The notes beneath the pieces were generated by a model. It worked only from the letters and a program-made list of their open reading frames with translations. It had not been told where the DNA came from and did no database searches. The position numbers were made by a program, and so were the translations under genes. DNA of 50,386 nucleotides from Haemophilus massiliensis (GTDB lineage: Bacteria; Pseudomonadota; Gammaproteobacteria; Enterobacterales; Pasteurellaceae), in NCBI GenBank assembly GCA_000752995.2, contig LM994635.1, forward strand, positions 473,486 through 523,871. Direction: 5' to 3'. Position 1 is the stretch's first letter; every line of letters begins with the position of its first letter. Positions 7,467-16,146 of the stretch are shown one piece after another.

Positions 7467-8921
7467 TCAGGACGGTTTACGAAACACCTTCACATTGTGA
7501 AAACCGTTTTCTTTCAAGTATAACGCCTGTAATTTACTCATAACGCCGCGTTCACAATACAATACATAATTTTTACGCTGATCAAGCGAAGCAAACTGTG
7601 AGGAAAGCTTATAAAACGGCATTACAATAACTGGCTGCTGGGTTGACTCCAGCGGATTTTCATCGCTTTCCTCCGGACTGCGGATGTCCAAAATCACATC
7701 TTCGCTGCCCAGAACGGAAACCGTATCTACCGTCACCACTTCTTTTTCCGTCTGTTCGGCAATCTGACGAATATCCAAATATTGTGCATTTTGCACCGCA
7801 CTTTCCAGCACTTCAAAATTAAAATGCGCTTCCTCCGCTTCAATTTTTGCCTTCACCGCTTTTACCGTCGGATTTTTGGAAATCACGCCGCAAAACTCTG
7901 GCATGGATTTGGCAATATCATCGGTACCGATTTCTTTCGCCATGGCGATAATCTGCTCTTTATCATGGCTGATCAGCGGGCGCAACACCAAGGTTTGCGC
8001 AGCTTCATCGATTAAGCGCAAATTGGTTAGCGTCTGGCTGGAAACTTGACCGAGCGCCTCGCCGGTAACAATTGCCTGAATTGCAAAACGCTCCGCCACT
8101 TTGCTCGCCGCACGCACCATCATGCGTTTCAGCACCACGCCCATTTGACCGTTATCCACATTTTCCAGAATTTCGGCGACTACCGGTTCAAAATTAATCG
8201 CCACAAAACGCACTTTATGAGAACTGCCGAACCGCTGCCACAGATGATACGCCATCTGTTTTACCCCGATTTCATGGGCTACCCCGCCCAGATTAAAAAA
8301 GCAGTAATGCACGCGAGAGCCGCGGCGAATCAGCATATAACTTGATACGCCAGAATCAAATCCGCCGGAAATCAGCGACAACACATCTTCCTGTGTACCG
8401 ATAGGATAACCGCCGATGCCTGCATGGCGCGCCTTAATCAGCATCATCCGATCATCTTCAATATCAATGCGCACCGTTACATCGGGCTTGGTCAGTTTTA
8501 CCTTGGCGCTGGCAACATGCTGATTCAGCCCGCCGCCGATGTAGCGTTCCGCTTCCAACGAACTGAAGGCATGTTTTCCCTTACGTTTTACGCGTACACA
8601 GAACGTTTTGTCTTCCAGCTGGGCGGCGACCTGGCGCAACGTATGCTGAAAAATATCATGCAGCGTACCAAAAGGCGTTTCCTCCACTTCCAGAAAATGA
8701 TGAATGCCGGGAATGCGCTGCAACAGCTCAATTAAGTGCGGTCGATTTTCTTCATTTTTTGACCGCACTTCAATATAGTCCCAATGGCGCACCACCGCAA
8801 TCGTTTCATCGTATTTATGCAGAATATTGCGAATATTACCGGTCAGAATTTTCACGAAACGTTTACGTACGCTTTCGCTTTTAATCATAATTTCGGGGAA
8901 AAGTTTAATTACAAATTTCAT
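7467..8921 (-). CDS. thiI: tRNA 4-thiouridine synthase / sulfurtransferase ThiI
   Basis: Adds sulfur to U8 of tRNAs and, in enterobacteria, also feeds thiamine thiazole synthesis. The 484-residue protein has an N-terminal ferredoxin-like/THUMP region (to ~165), the PP-loop SGGFDS at 185-190, the conserved C344 (PEFCGV), and a C-terminal rhodanese domain with the persulfide-forming cysteine C456 in YCERGVMS. This is the long, rhodanese-containing form. It is divergent from xseB-ispA-dxs, the same arrangement as in E. coli. Codons ~51-63 carry a perfect inverted pair of uptake signals (8734-8770), an unusual place for a hairpin. Confidence 0.97.
   Translation of the reverse strand: MKFVIKLFPEIMIKSESVRKRFVKILTGNIRNILHKYDETIAVVRHWDYIEVRSKNEENRPHLIELLQRIPGIHHFLEVEETPFGTLHDIFQHTLRQVAAQLEDKTFCVRVKRKGKHAFSSLEAERYIGGGLNQHVASAKVKLTKPDVTVRIDIEDDRMMLIKARHAGIGGYPIGTQEDVLSLISGGFDSGVSSYMLIRRGSRVHYCFFNLGGVAHEIGVKQMAYHLWQRFGSSHKVRFVAINFEPVVAEILENVDNGQMGVVLKRMMVRAASKVAERFAIQAIVTGEALGQVSSQTLTNLRLIDEAAQTLVLRPLISHDKEQIIAMAKEIGTDDIAKSMPEFCGVISKNPTVKAVKAKIEAEEAHFNFEVLESAVQNAQYLDIRQIAEQTEKEVVTVDTVSVLGSEDVILDIRSPEESDENPLESTQQPVIVMPFYKLSSQFASLDQRKNYVLYCERGVMSKLQALYLKENGFHNVKVFRKPS
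8734..8770. repeat. inverted uptake-signal pair inside thiI
   Basis: AAGTGCGGTC (8734-8743) and GACCGCACTT (8761-8770) form a perfect 10-bp inverted repeat with a 17-nt loop. Elsewhere in this window such pairs sit just after stop codons and act like terminators; this one lies within the 5' part of thiI. Confidence 0.9.
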
Positions 8922-9103
8922 ATTTTATTGATTGTCAGATAAAAAACCGCGATATTGTACAACATCTTGCCTTAATCCCCAATTTCCTTTTGGTATCGCA
9001 CAAAAGTGCGGTGATTTTGCGCGGAAATTTCGGGTTTATTTCCTCTCGGCGCGCGGTTCGGCATGAAAATCTGTAAGATCTATCACAAAAACCGCAGTAT
9101 CTT

Positions 9104-9132
9104 TTAACAATAATCTAAAAATACAGTACAAT
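9104..9132 (+). promoter_or_regulatory. xseB-ispA-dxs promoter
   Basis: TTAACA at 9104-9109, a 17-bp spacer, and TACAAT at 9127-9132. The -10 overlaps the upstream ATG at 9131, so translation of xseB must begin at the later ATG at 9170. Confidence 0.7.
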
Positions 9133-9169
9133 GATTCACTTCAATCAGTTTGAGCTAAAGGATGAATAC

Positions 9170-9415
9170 ATGGCACGCAAGCCCGTAGAAAAACCGGCGT
9201 TAGATTTTGAAACGACCCTCAATCAGCTGGAAACCGTCGTTTCCCGCTTGGAAAGCGGTGAATTATCGCTGGAAGACGCCTTAAAAGATTTTGAAACCGG
9301 CATCAAACTCGCGCAGCAAGGGCAAGAACGCTTACAGCAAGCCGAGCAGCGCATTCAAATTTTACTGCAAAAAAGCGATAGCGCCGCATTAAGTGATTAT
9401 CAATCAAATGAATAA
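9170..9415 (+). CDS. xseB: exodeoxyribonuclease VII small subunit
   Basis: Small subunit of exonuclease VII, which with XseA degrades single-stranded DNA in both directions. From ATG 9170 (RBS AAAGGA) the protein is 81 residues, as in E. coli, with the family core [30 protein letters not shown], and a helical, glutamine-rich C-terminus. The upstream ATG at 9131 is rejected because it overlaps the predicted -10. First gene of xseB-ispA-dxs. Confidence 0.95.
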   Translation: MARKPVEKPALDFETTLNQLETVVSRLESGELSLEDALKDFETGIKLAQQGQERLQQAEQRIQILLQKSDSAALSDYQSNE

Positions 9416-9428
9416 ACAAGTGAATTGT

Positions 9429-10319
9429 ATGTATCAATTTACCCGGGATTTACTGCAGCTGCAACAGCGCATCAATCAGTTTTTAGCCAATCGCCTTTCT
9501 CTTATCGACAGCCGCCCTTCTCCGCTGGCGGAAGCCATGAAATACGGTTTGTTGCTCGGCGGCAAGCGAGTCAGACCTTTTCTCACCTATGCCACCGGAC
9601 GAATGTTGGGCGCGCAGATGTCCCAGCTGGATTATGCCGCCGCCAGTATTGAAGCCATTCATGCCTATTCATTGATTCACGACGATCTGCCAGCAATGGA
9701 CAATGATAATTTGCGCCGCGGTCAGCCGACCTGTCATATTGCCTTTGATGAGGCGACAGCGATTTTAGCCGGCGATGCGCTGCAAACCTTCGCATTTGAA
9801 ATACTTACGCAGACACCGGCGTTATCTGCCGAGCAAAAACTGGCGTTAGTGGAAAATTTAGCGCAGGCGTCCGGCGTACATGGCATGTGTCTGGGGCAAA
9901 GTCTGGATTTAATTGCCGAACACAAACAAGTGGGGCTGGCGCAATTGGAAAAAATTCACCGCAACAAAACCGGCGCCCTGCTTTCCGCCGCACTGAAAGC
10001 AGGTTTTATTTGTTCACCGCAGTTTGCCGACACCCGATTGGAACGGCAACTGGAACGCTATTCATCCGCAATCGGACTGGCTTTTCAGGTGCAGGATGAC
10101 ATTTTGGATATTGAAGGCGAAAGTAGCATTATCGGCAAAACCGTGGGCGCCGATATTGCCGCAGATAAAAGCACTTATCCGAAATTACTCGGACTGGACG
10201 GCGCCAAACAAAAAGCGCGGGAACTTTACCGGCAAGCTTTATCAGCATTAGACGACGTGCCGTTTGATACCACGCCATTACGTGCGCTGGCGGAATTTAT
10301 CGTTAACCGCAAAAGCTGA
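9429..10319 (+). CDS. ispA: (2E,6E)-farnesyl diphosphate synthase
   Basis: Condenses IPP with DMAPP and GPP to make farnesyl diphosphate, the precursor of quinone side chains and undecaprenyl phosphate. From ATG 9429 the protein is 296 residues, close to the E. coli length. The first aspartate-rich motif is DDLPAMD (85-91) and the second is DDILD in QVQDDILDIEGE. GGKRVRP (44-50) and KTGALL are also conserved. An ATG at 9408, overlapping the xseB stop, would add seven residues; neither start has a strong ribosome site. Translation is probably coupled to xseB. Confidence 0.93.
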   Translation: MYQFTRDLLQLQQRINQFLANRLSLIDSRPSPLAEAMKYGLLLGGKRVRPFLTYATGRMLGAQMSQLDYAAASIEAIHAYSLIHDDLPAMDNDNLRRGQPTCHIAFDEATAILAGDALQTFAFEILTQTPALSAEQKLALVENLAQASGVHGMCLGQSLDLIAEHKQVGLAQLEKIHRNKTGALLSAALKAGFICSPQFADTRLERQLERYSSAIGLAFQVQDDILDIEGESSIIGKTVGADIAADKSTYPKLLGLDGAKQKARELYRQALSALDDVPFDTTPLRALAEFIVNRKS

Positions 10320-10407
10320 CATCGCGCGCAATTTAAACAATAACGAACGGAACGCCCGATCATGAAAAGTGCGGTCCGAATTTAGAACGTTTTGGGATTG
10401 ATTAACA

Positions 10408-12255
10408 ATGCAAAATTATCCTCTTTTATCATTAATTAATTCGCCTGATGATTTGCGTCTTTTAAGCAAAGAACAACTGCCGCAGCTGTGCGGCGAACTG
10501 CGTGATTATCTGTTGGAAAGTGTGAGTCAAAGCAGCGGACATCTGGCTTCCGGACTGGGGACGGTGGAGCTTACCGTGGCGCTGCATTATGTATTTAAAA
10601 CGCCTTTTGACCAGCTTATCTGGGATGTCGGTCATCAGGCTTATCCGCATAAAATTCTGACCGGACGGCGCGATCGGATGTCCACTATCCGCCAGAAAGA
10701 CGGTTTGCATCCTTTCCCGTGGCGGGAAGAAAGCGAATTTGACGTACTCAGCGTCGGCCACTCGTCCACGTCTATCGGCGCCGGTCTAGGCATTGCTATC
10801 GCCGCCCAGAAAGAAAATGCGGGCAGAAAAACCGTTTGTGTTATCGGCGACGGCGCCATTACCGCCGGAATGGCATTTGAGGCGCTTAATCATGCCGGTT
10901 CGCTGCATACTGATATGCTGGTGATTCTGAATGATAATGAAATGTCGATTTCGGAAAATGTCGGCGCCCTGAATAATCACCTCGCTCGCCTGTTTTCCGG
11001 GGCGTTTTATTCAACCATTCGCGAAAGCGGTAAAAAAATTCTGTCCGGCCTGCCGCCGATTAAAGAATTTGTGAAAAAAACCGAAGAACACATGAAAGGT
11101 TTTGTCTCGCCAGTTGGCACGCTATTTGAGACGTTGGGTTTTAATTATATCGGTCCGATTGATGGGCATAATCTTGATGAACTGATCAATACACTGAAAA
11201 ATATGCGTTCACTTAGCGGTCCGCAGTTTCTGCATATTAAAACCAAAAAAGGCAAGGGTTACGCCCCGGCGGAAAAAGATCCTATCGGTTTTCACGGCGT
11301 GCCGAAATTCGACCGTCGCAGCGGCGAGCTGCCGAAATCATCCGCCACGCCGACCTATTCGCAGATTTTCGGCAATTGGCTATGTGAAATGGCGCAGCAA
11401 GATCCTAAATTAATCGGTATTACGCCCGCCATGCGTGAAGGTTCGGGAATGGTCGAATTTTCCAATCGCTTTCCGCAGCAATATTTCGATGTGGCAATTG
11501 CCGAGCAGCACGCCGTCACCTTTGCGGCAGGACTGGCTATCGGCGGCTATAAACCGGTCGTTGCGATTTATTCTACCTTTTTGCAGCGGGCTTATGATCA
11601 GCTGATTCATGATGTGGCAATTCAGAACTTACCGGTTTTATTTGCCATTGATCGTGCCGGTATCGTCGGTGCGGACGGGCAGACCCACCAAGGTGCCTTT
11701 GATATCAGTTTTATGCGCTGCATTCCCAATCTGGTGATTATGACGCCAAGTGATGAGAACGAATGCCGCCAGATGCTATATACCGGCTACCACTGCGGTA
11801 AACCGGCGGCGGTGCGTTATCCGCGCGGCAACGCGGTCGGAGTCTCACTGGAGCCACTGATGGCATTGCCGCTCGGACAATCCAGATCGGTACGTCAAGG
11901 GGAAAAAATTGCCATTTTAAATTTCGGGACCTTATTGCCGCAGGCATTGCAAGCCGCAGAAGAACTGAACGCCACGGTGATTGATATGCGTTTTGTCAAA
12001 CCGATTGACGAAACACGGATTCATACAATTGCGAACAGCCATGAGCTCATCGTTACGCTGGAAGAAAATGCTATTCAGGGCGGCGCAGGCAGCGCTGTGG
12101 CGGAAGTGCTTCATTTACGGCCGCATCATTGCCGATTATTGCAATTAGGACTGCCGGACTTTTTTATTCCGCAAGGCACACAGCAGGAAATTCTGGCGGA
12201 TTTAAAACTAGACGCAGCAGGAATCACAAAACGGATCAAGCAATTTTTAGCTTAA
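10408..12255 (+). CDS. dxs: 1-deoxy-D-xylulose-5-phosphate synthase
   Basis: Thiamine-diphosphate enzyme that condenses pyruvate and glyceraldehyde-3-phosphate, the first step of the MEP isoprenoid pathway and also a source for thiamine and pyridoxal. The 615-residue protein has the transketolase order: [18 protein letters not shown], the ThDP motif [18 protein letters not shown] with [13 protein letters not shown], then the pyrimidine-binding domain [13 protein letters not shown] and the C-terminal domain. It follows ispA by 88 bp, a gap that holds an uptake signal (10367-10375). Together ispA and dxs form the isoprenoid part of the operon. Confidence 0.97.
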   Translation: MQNYPLLSLINSPDDLRLLSKEQLPQLCGELRDYLLESVSQSSGHLASGLGTVELTVALHYVFKTPFDQLIWDVGHQAYPHKILTGRRDRMSTIRQKDGLHPFPWREESEFDVLSVGHSSTSIGAGLGIAIAAQKENAGRKTVCVIGDGAITAGMAFEALNHAGSLHTDMLVILNDNEMSISENVGALNNHLARLFSGAFYSTIRESGKKILSGLPPIKEFVKKTEEHMKGFVSPVGTLFETLGFNYIGPIDGHNLDELINTLKNMRSLSGPQFLHIKTKKGKGYAPAEKDPIGFHGVPKFDRRSGELPKSSATPTYSQIFGNWLCEMAQQDPKLIGITPAMREGSGMVEFSNRFPQQYFDVAIAEQHAVTFAAGLAIGGYKPVVAIYSTFLQRAYDQLIHDVAIQNLPVLFAIDRAGIVGADGQTHQGAFDISFMRCIPNLVIMTPSDENECRQMLYTGYHCGKPAAVRYPRGNAVGVSLEPLMALPLGQSRSVRQGEKIAILNFGTLLPQALQAAEELNATVIDMRFVKPIDETRIHTIANSHELIVTLEENAIQGGAGSAVAEVLHLRPHHCRLLQLGLPDFFIPQGTQQEILADLKLDAAGITKRIKQFLA

Positions 12256-12320
12256 CAGGAATATTTTTAAAAATTTTGTGAACTCTTTCGCATTTTCTCA
12301 GTCTTAGTTAATGCTAGTGC

Positions 12321-12402
12321 ACTGCAAATGCAGTTGTCTTTTTAGAAATCTTTCTTATATTAAGACCTCCCCGCTACTCAATCTTTGGGTAGCGGTTTTT
12401 TA
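12321..12402 (+). terminator. two hairpins after dxs, the second a strong terminator
   Basis: ACTGC (12321-12325) pairs with GCAGT (12330-12334), followed by TGTCTTTTT. Then CCGCTAC (12371-12377) pairs with GTAGCGG (12389-12395), followed by six T. The second is a good intrinsic terminator. The spacing leaves open a short independent transcript, but I see no clear promoter for one. Confidence 0.75.
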
Positions 12403-12429
12403 TTATCTACTTTCAGGGCAACAACATAA

Positions 12430-13029
12430 ATGGAAAACCAACGTCTAAAAAACATAATATCTTTTCTTTCCCATTGTTTCAGTCAACAGAGTTTCTTGTC
12501 TATTCTCTCTTTTTGCTTATCACTATTTACGTTATACATTACATATGATTTAACCGTGAGAAGTAAGGAACCTTATATACATTTTACGCCGTCGATCACA
12601 ACGGATGAGCGGCATAGTGAACAAATGATAGTTAAAATTAATGTGGGTAATTATGGCGAAGGTACAGGGATAATAGACAGTTTTTTAATCAAAGTAAATC
12701 AAAAGGAATATCAACATAATACAAAACCTTTGTGGAATACTATTTTAAAAGATAACGGCATGCCTGAATATTGTCAAATTGGGCGGGCTTGGTTACCCCG
12801 GGATACACCTATTCGACCGGGAGAAGAAACTTATTTTATCAAGATCATTTTTTCCATTCTTGATAAACAATCTTATTACAGCTGCATCCAGCCTCTTATT
12901 AAATTGCTGAAAAACGGTGAAATTACAACTGATGTCCAATACCATTCAATATACGGAAAGCATTATCGAAAAGTACAACAAATTCAGTTCGATTTCTCGG
13001 AGTTATCTCAACAAATATTCGGCGAATAA
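12430..13029 (+). CDS. unrecognised protein with one N-terminal membrane helix
   Basis: I do not recognise this 199-residue protein. Residues ~21-41 (SFLSILSFCLSLFTLYITYDL) form a membrane helix, and the rest is a soluble, strand-rich domain. The NYGEGTGIIDSFLIKVN segment (73-89) resembles the NxGxG..I....I pattern of small membrane-anchored beta-sandwich proteins. The gene is more AT-rich than its neighbours, has no uptake signal in or near it, and sits between dxs and rplT, where the surrounding genes are conserved. It begins 28 bp after the dxs terminator, with only a weak ribosome site (AGGG, 11 nt away). These points suggest acquisition, but no mobile element is visible. Confidence 0.7.
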   Translation: MENQRLKNIISFLSHCFSQQSFLSILSFCLSLFTLYITYDLTVRSKEPYIHFTPSITTDERHSEQMIVKINVGNYGEGTGIIDSFLIKVNQKEYQHNTKPLWNTILKDNGMPEYCQIGRAWLPRDTPIRPGEETYFIKIIFSILDKQSYYSCIQPLIKLLKNGEITTDVQYHSIYGKHYRKVQQIQFDFSELSQQIFGE

Positions 13030-13034
13030 AGCAC

Positions 13035-13060
13035 AAAAAAGGACGCCTTTCAGCGTCCTC
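13035..13060 (-). terminator. terminator of the rpmI-rplT operon
   Basis: On the minus strand AGGACGC and GCGTCCT form a 7-bp stem with a 6-nt loop, followed by TTTTTT. It lies 19 bp past the rplT stop and may also serve the convergent gene at 12430. Confidence 0.85.
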
Positions 13061-13078
13061 ATTTTCCGTACTTTAAAA

Positions 13079-13435
<357 letters not shown>

Positions 13436-13488
13436 TTAATCTCCTATGTCTATTGATGAACTAAAATTTACTATCCGTACGCTCGTGC

Positions 13489-13686
13489 TTATGCGTATGG
13501 CAAGCACGCTACGACTAATACCTGATCGGCTTGCGCGACCATGGATTTATGACGCAGATGACGTTTACGTTTAGTGGTTTTCTTAGTCAAAATATGACGT
13601 AAGTGAGATTGTTTACGTTTGAAACCGCCGGAAGCTGTTTTTTTGAAACGCTTAGCGGCACCACGTACTGTTTTAATTTTAGGCAT
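13489..13686 (-). CDS. rpmI: 50S ribosomal protein L35
   Basis: Small, very basic ribosomal protein of 65 residues, starting [20 protein letters not shown] and ending in VVACLPYA. Its mRNA leader holds a long stem that could serve L20 autoregulation. An uptake-signal terminator separates it from infC, so it probably has its own promoter. Confidence 0.98.
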   Translation of the reverse strand: MPKIKTVRGAAKRFKKTASGGFKRKQSHLRHILTKKTTKRKRHLRHKSMVAQADQVLVVACLPYA

Positions 13687-13752
13687 TGTTTAATAACTCC
13701 GCATTGTTTTTAACATTAATCACGCCTCTATCTTTAAAGCGATTACTGCGCT

Positions 13753-13793
13753 AAACTGCTGCGCCGTGCAAATTACACTGTCTTCAGCGGTTT
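13753..13793 (-). promoter_or_regulatory. structured leader of rpmI, possible L20 control site
   Basis: On the minus strand AAACCGCTG (13785-13793) pairs with CAGCAGTTT (13753-13761), eight of nine positions, enclosing a smaller GTG...CAC hairpin. In E. coli L20 represses rpmI through structured RNA between infC and rpmI. The position fits; the fold here is my own reading. Confidence 0.45.
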
Positions 13794-13846
13794 GCCTTGT
13801 ACTCACTTTAAATCTAACAGGCTCTATTACAAATAATCAGGCGAAT

Positions 13847-13889
13847 AAAAGTGCGGTTGAAAAAACGTTTGGATTTTCACCGCACTTTT
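13847..13889 (-). terminator. uptake-signal terminator between infC and rpmI
   Basis: AAAAGTGCGGT (13847-13857) and ACCGCACTTTT (13879-13889) make an 11-bp stem 20 bp after the infC stop, with T-rich sequence on the minus-strand 3' side. It would end or attenuate infC transcripts before rpmI. Confidence 0.8.
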
Positions 13890-13908
13890 GTTACTTGAAA
13901 TGCACTGA

Positions 13909-14451
13909 TTATTTCTTTTTCGGGGCAAGCACCATAATCGCCTGACGACCTTCAAGTTTACCCGGTGCAGATTCCACCACGGCAATCTCGGCTAAATCGT
14001 TTTTAACACGCTCCAGCACGTCTAAACCGATATCTTGGTGAGCCATTTCACGTCCGCGGAAACGAACAGTGATTTTCGCTTTATCCCCGTCTTCCAAAAA
14101 GCGAATCAGGCTGCGTAGTTTTACCTGATAGTCGCCTTCGTCTGTGCCGGGACGGAACTTAATTTCCTTCACCTGCACAACTTTCTGCTTTTTCTTCTGC
14201 TCTTTTGCAGCTTTGCCTTTCTCGTAAAGGAACTTGCCGTAATTCATAATACGACACACCGGCGGTTCAGCGTTAGGACTGATTTCGACAAGATCCAATT
14301 CTAATGCTTCGGCTTTTTCCAAAGCCTCTTGAATGCTTACAATTCCCGCCTGCTCGCCGTCTTGGTCGATCAAACGGACTTCTTTCACACGAATTTCATC
14401 ATTAATACGATTCGGGCGATTCATTGCCGGTGCTTTTTTTACGGTTTTAAT
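13909..14451 (-). CDS. infC: translation initiation factor IF-3 (AUU start)
   Basis: IF-3 promotes subunit dissociation and start-codon fidelity. The longest ATG reading (14424) lacks the N-terminus. Reading on to the ATT at 14451 adds IKTVKKAPA before [18 protein letters not shown], giving 180 residues, and places AGGA 8 nt upstream. E. coli infC also uses AUU, which allows IF-3 to repress its own synthesis. The N-domain (YGKFLYEK) and C-domain ([35 protein letters not shown]) are complete, ending VLAPKKK. Confidence 0.95.
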   Translation of the reverse strand: MKTVKKAPAMNRPNRINDEIRVKEVRLIDQDGEQAGIVSIQEALEKAEALELDLVEISPNAEPPVCRIMNYGKFLYEKGKAAKEQKKKQKVVQVKEIKFRPGTDEGDYQVKLRSLIRFLEDGDKAKITVRFRGREMAHQDIGLDVLERVKNDLAEIAVVESAPGKLEGRQAIMVLAPKKK

Positions 14452-14513
14452 AGTCTTATTCCTCTTACGATTTTAAACTACAATCGAACTGCAATATGCA
14501 GAAGATCAAAATC

Positions 14514-14539
14514 TTTTCGTGCTAATAAATACACGAAAA
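14514..14539 (-). promoter_or_regulatory. hairpin in the infC leader
   Basis: TTTTCGTG and CACGAAAA form a perfect 8-bp stem with a 10-nt loop, just after the predicted transcription start and about 65 nt before the AUU codon. Confidence 0.6.
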
Positions 14540-14547
14540 CAGGCGAG

Positions 14548-14576
14548 ATTCTATAGGATTTTCACAACCTATGCAA
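14548..14576 (-). promoter_or_regulatory. infC promoter
   Basis: On the minus strand TTGCAT (14576-14571), a 17-bp spacer and TAGAAT (14553-14548). This gives infC its own promoter, independent of thrS. Confidence 0.7.
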
Positions 14577-14665
14577 GCGGAAAGTTCCGTCCTTTCTACC
14601 CCCAAGTACAAAGGTACATTTAAATAAAATGGAATACTCGCACGCCCCAAAAAATAAATAAAAAA

Positions 14666-16030
14666 TCAAAGTGAATGAATAAAAATTATTAGAATAATCA
14701 GTGGAATAACATAGCGGACATAATTGAACCAAAGTTCGGTCAAGCGTTTCCCGGCACCCAGTTCCTGTTTCGCTTCATCTTTTAACACGTAACCGACAAA
14801 TATCGCACTGCCTAATGCGGTAAGGATAAACAAAATATTGCCGCTGACATAATCAAACGCATCAAAAATACTCAGTCCCATAATACGAACATGTTGCCAT
14901 AGATTATCGCCCAGTACGGAAGGCACGTTACCAAATATAAAAGTGCCTGCAAGAATGACAGTAATGGACTGTTTGCGGCTGAGTTTGGTCTTTTCCTGTA
15001 ATGCAGTGACCAACACTTCATAGATGGTAATAGAGGTCGTGAGTGCCGCCGTAATCAGCAAACCGAAAAAAATAACGGCGAATATCGTTCCCGCCCACAT
15101 GTGTGAAAACACGATTGGCAAACTTTGAAATACCAGTGTGGGACCAGAATTCGGCGCCACATGAAAAGTAAATAAGGAAGGAAAGATCATAAACCCTGCC
15201 GCCACAGCAATGAGGGTATTCATTATTCCCGTGACCACTGCGGTTTTAACCAGATTTTCCTGTTTGGAAAGGTAGCTCGACAGCGTGATCAGTACGCCGA
15301 ATCCCAAACTTAAGGCAAAGAAAACCTGCCCCAGTACAAAAACAAAAAGCGCTTTGGTTATTTTAGAAAAATCCGGGATCAAATAAAATCGAATTCCCTC
15401 CATTGCACCCGGCAGGGTAACATTACGAATTATCATAATAATCAGAAAAACAAACAGCAGCGGCATTAATATTTTTACAGAACGCTCAATGCCTTCTTTA
15501 ATCCCTCTGATAAGAATAATATAGTTTATTGCGACAAAAAGTGCGGTATAAATTAAGACAGTTTTTGGCGAATCATGGATATGATCACGGAAAAATGCGG
15601 AAGTAGTCTCAATGGTAACATGCTGTGATAGATCCAAACTACCAGCAATCAAAGCACCGATATAGGTTAATACCCAACCGCCCAACACCATATAATAGGC
15701 AAGGATGCCGAATGCTCCCAACAATCCCATATAACCCAGAACCTTCCAGCCTTTATGAATTTTCTTACCGTTAGCCTGACCGCTGAAGGCATCAATCGCA
15801 TTTACTTGCATACGCCGTCCGATAACATTTTCTACCAGAATCATTGGAATACCGATAACGATCATGGCAATACAGAATAATAAGACATAAGCGCCGCCCC
15901 CATTTTCTCCAACTAAATAAGGAAAACGCCACGTAGCACCAAAACCAACTGTAGCGCCAGCCACCGTTAATATATAAGCTAACTGACTGGACCAGGACAG
16001 CCGCGTATTCTTTGTTATATTCTGATTCAT
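14666..16030 (-). CDS. NSS-family sodium-dependent transporter, probable amino-acid carrier
   Basis: LeuT-fold transporter of 454 residues with about 11-12 membrane helices. TM1 reads GATVGFGATWRFPYLVGENG, TM6 reads GQVFFALSLGFG (residues 234-245), and TM8 reads TAALTTS (327-333). Against LeuT, with a constant offset of 15 residues between TM6 and TM7, the Na1 ligands N27 and T254 are Ala (A32, A239), while N286 (N271) and the Na2 ligand T354 (T331) remain. It lies 116 bp after ald, so alanine is the likely substrate; that is inferred from context. RBS AGAGGTGG precedes ATG 16030. Confidence 0.88.
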   Translation of the reverse strand: MNQNITKNTRLSWSSQLAYILTVAGATVGFGATWRFPYLVGENGGGAYVLLFCIAMIVIGIPMILVENVIGRRMQVNAIDAFSGQANGKKIHKGWKVLGYMGLLGAFGILAYYMVLGGWVLTYIGALIAGSLDLSQHVTIETTSAFFRDHIHDSPKTVLIYTALFVAINYIILIRGIKEGIERSVKILMPLLFVFLIIMIIRNVTLPGAMEGIRFYLIPDFSKITKALFVFVLGQVFFALSLGFGVLITLSSYLSKQENLVKTAVVTGIMNTLIAVAAGFMIFPSLFTFHVAPNSGPTLVFQSLPIVFSHMWAGTIFAVIFFGLLITAALTTSITIYEVLVTALQEKTKLSRKQSITVILAGTFIFGNVPSVLGDNLWQHVRIMGLSIFDAFDYVSGNILFILTALGSAIFVGYVLKDEAKQELGAGKRLTELWFNYVRYVIPLIILIIFIHSL

Positions 16031-16146
16031 ATTCCACCTCTTTTCAGGGGTTAAAAAGTCGCCCTGTTCTCAGAGGCTGCGGATAATATCTTCCAACAAC
16101 CTCTAAAACCAGAGAATATTTTGAAAAAAATCAGGATAGACGATTT

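Noticed and set aside
9072..9087. CRP-like site TGTAA-N6-TCACA upstream of xseB
   Set aside because: One half-site is imperfect and its centre is near -59.5 from the predicted start, not a standard position. Left as a possible chance match.
12256..12402. Small RNA gene after dxs
   Set aside because: Two hairpins are present, but I could not find a convincing -10 and -35 for an independent transcript. Better explained as the dxs 3' end.
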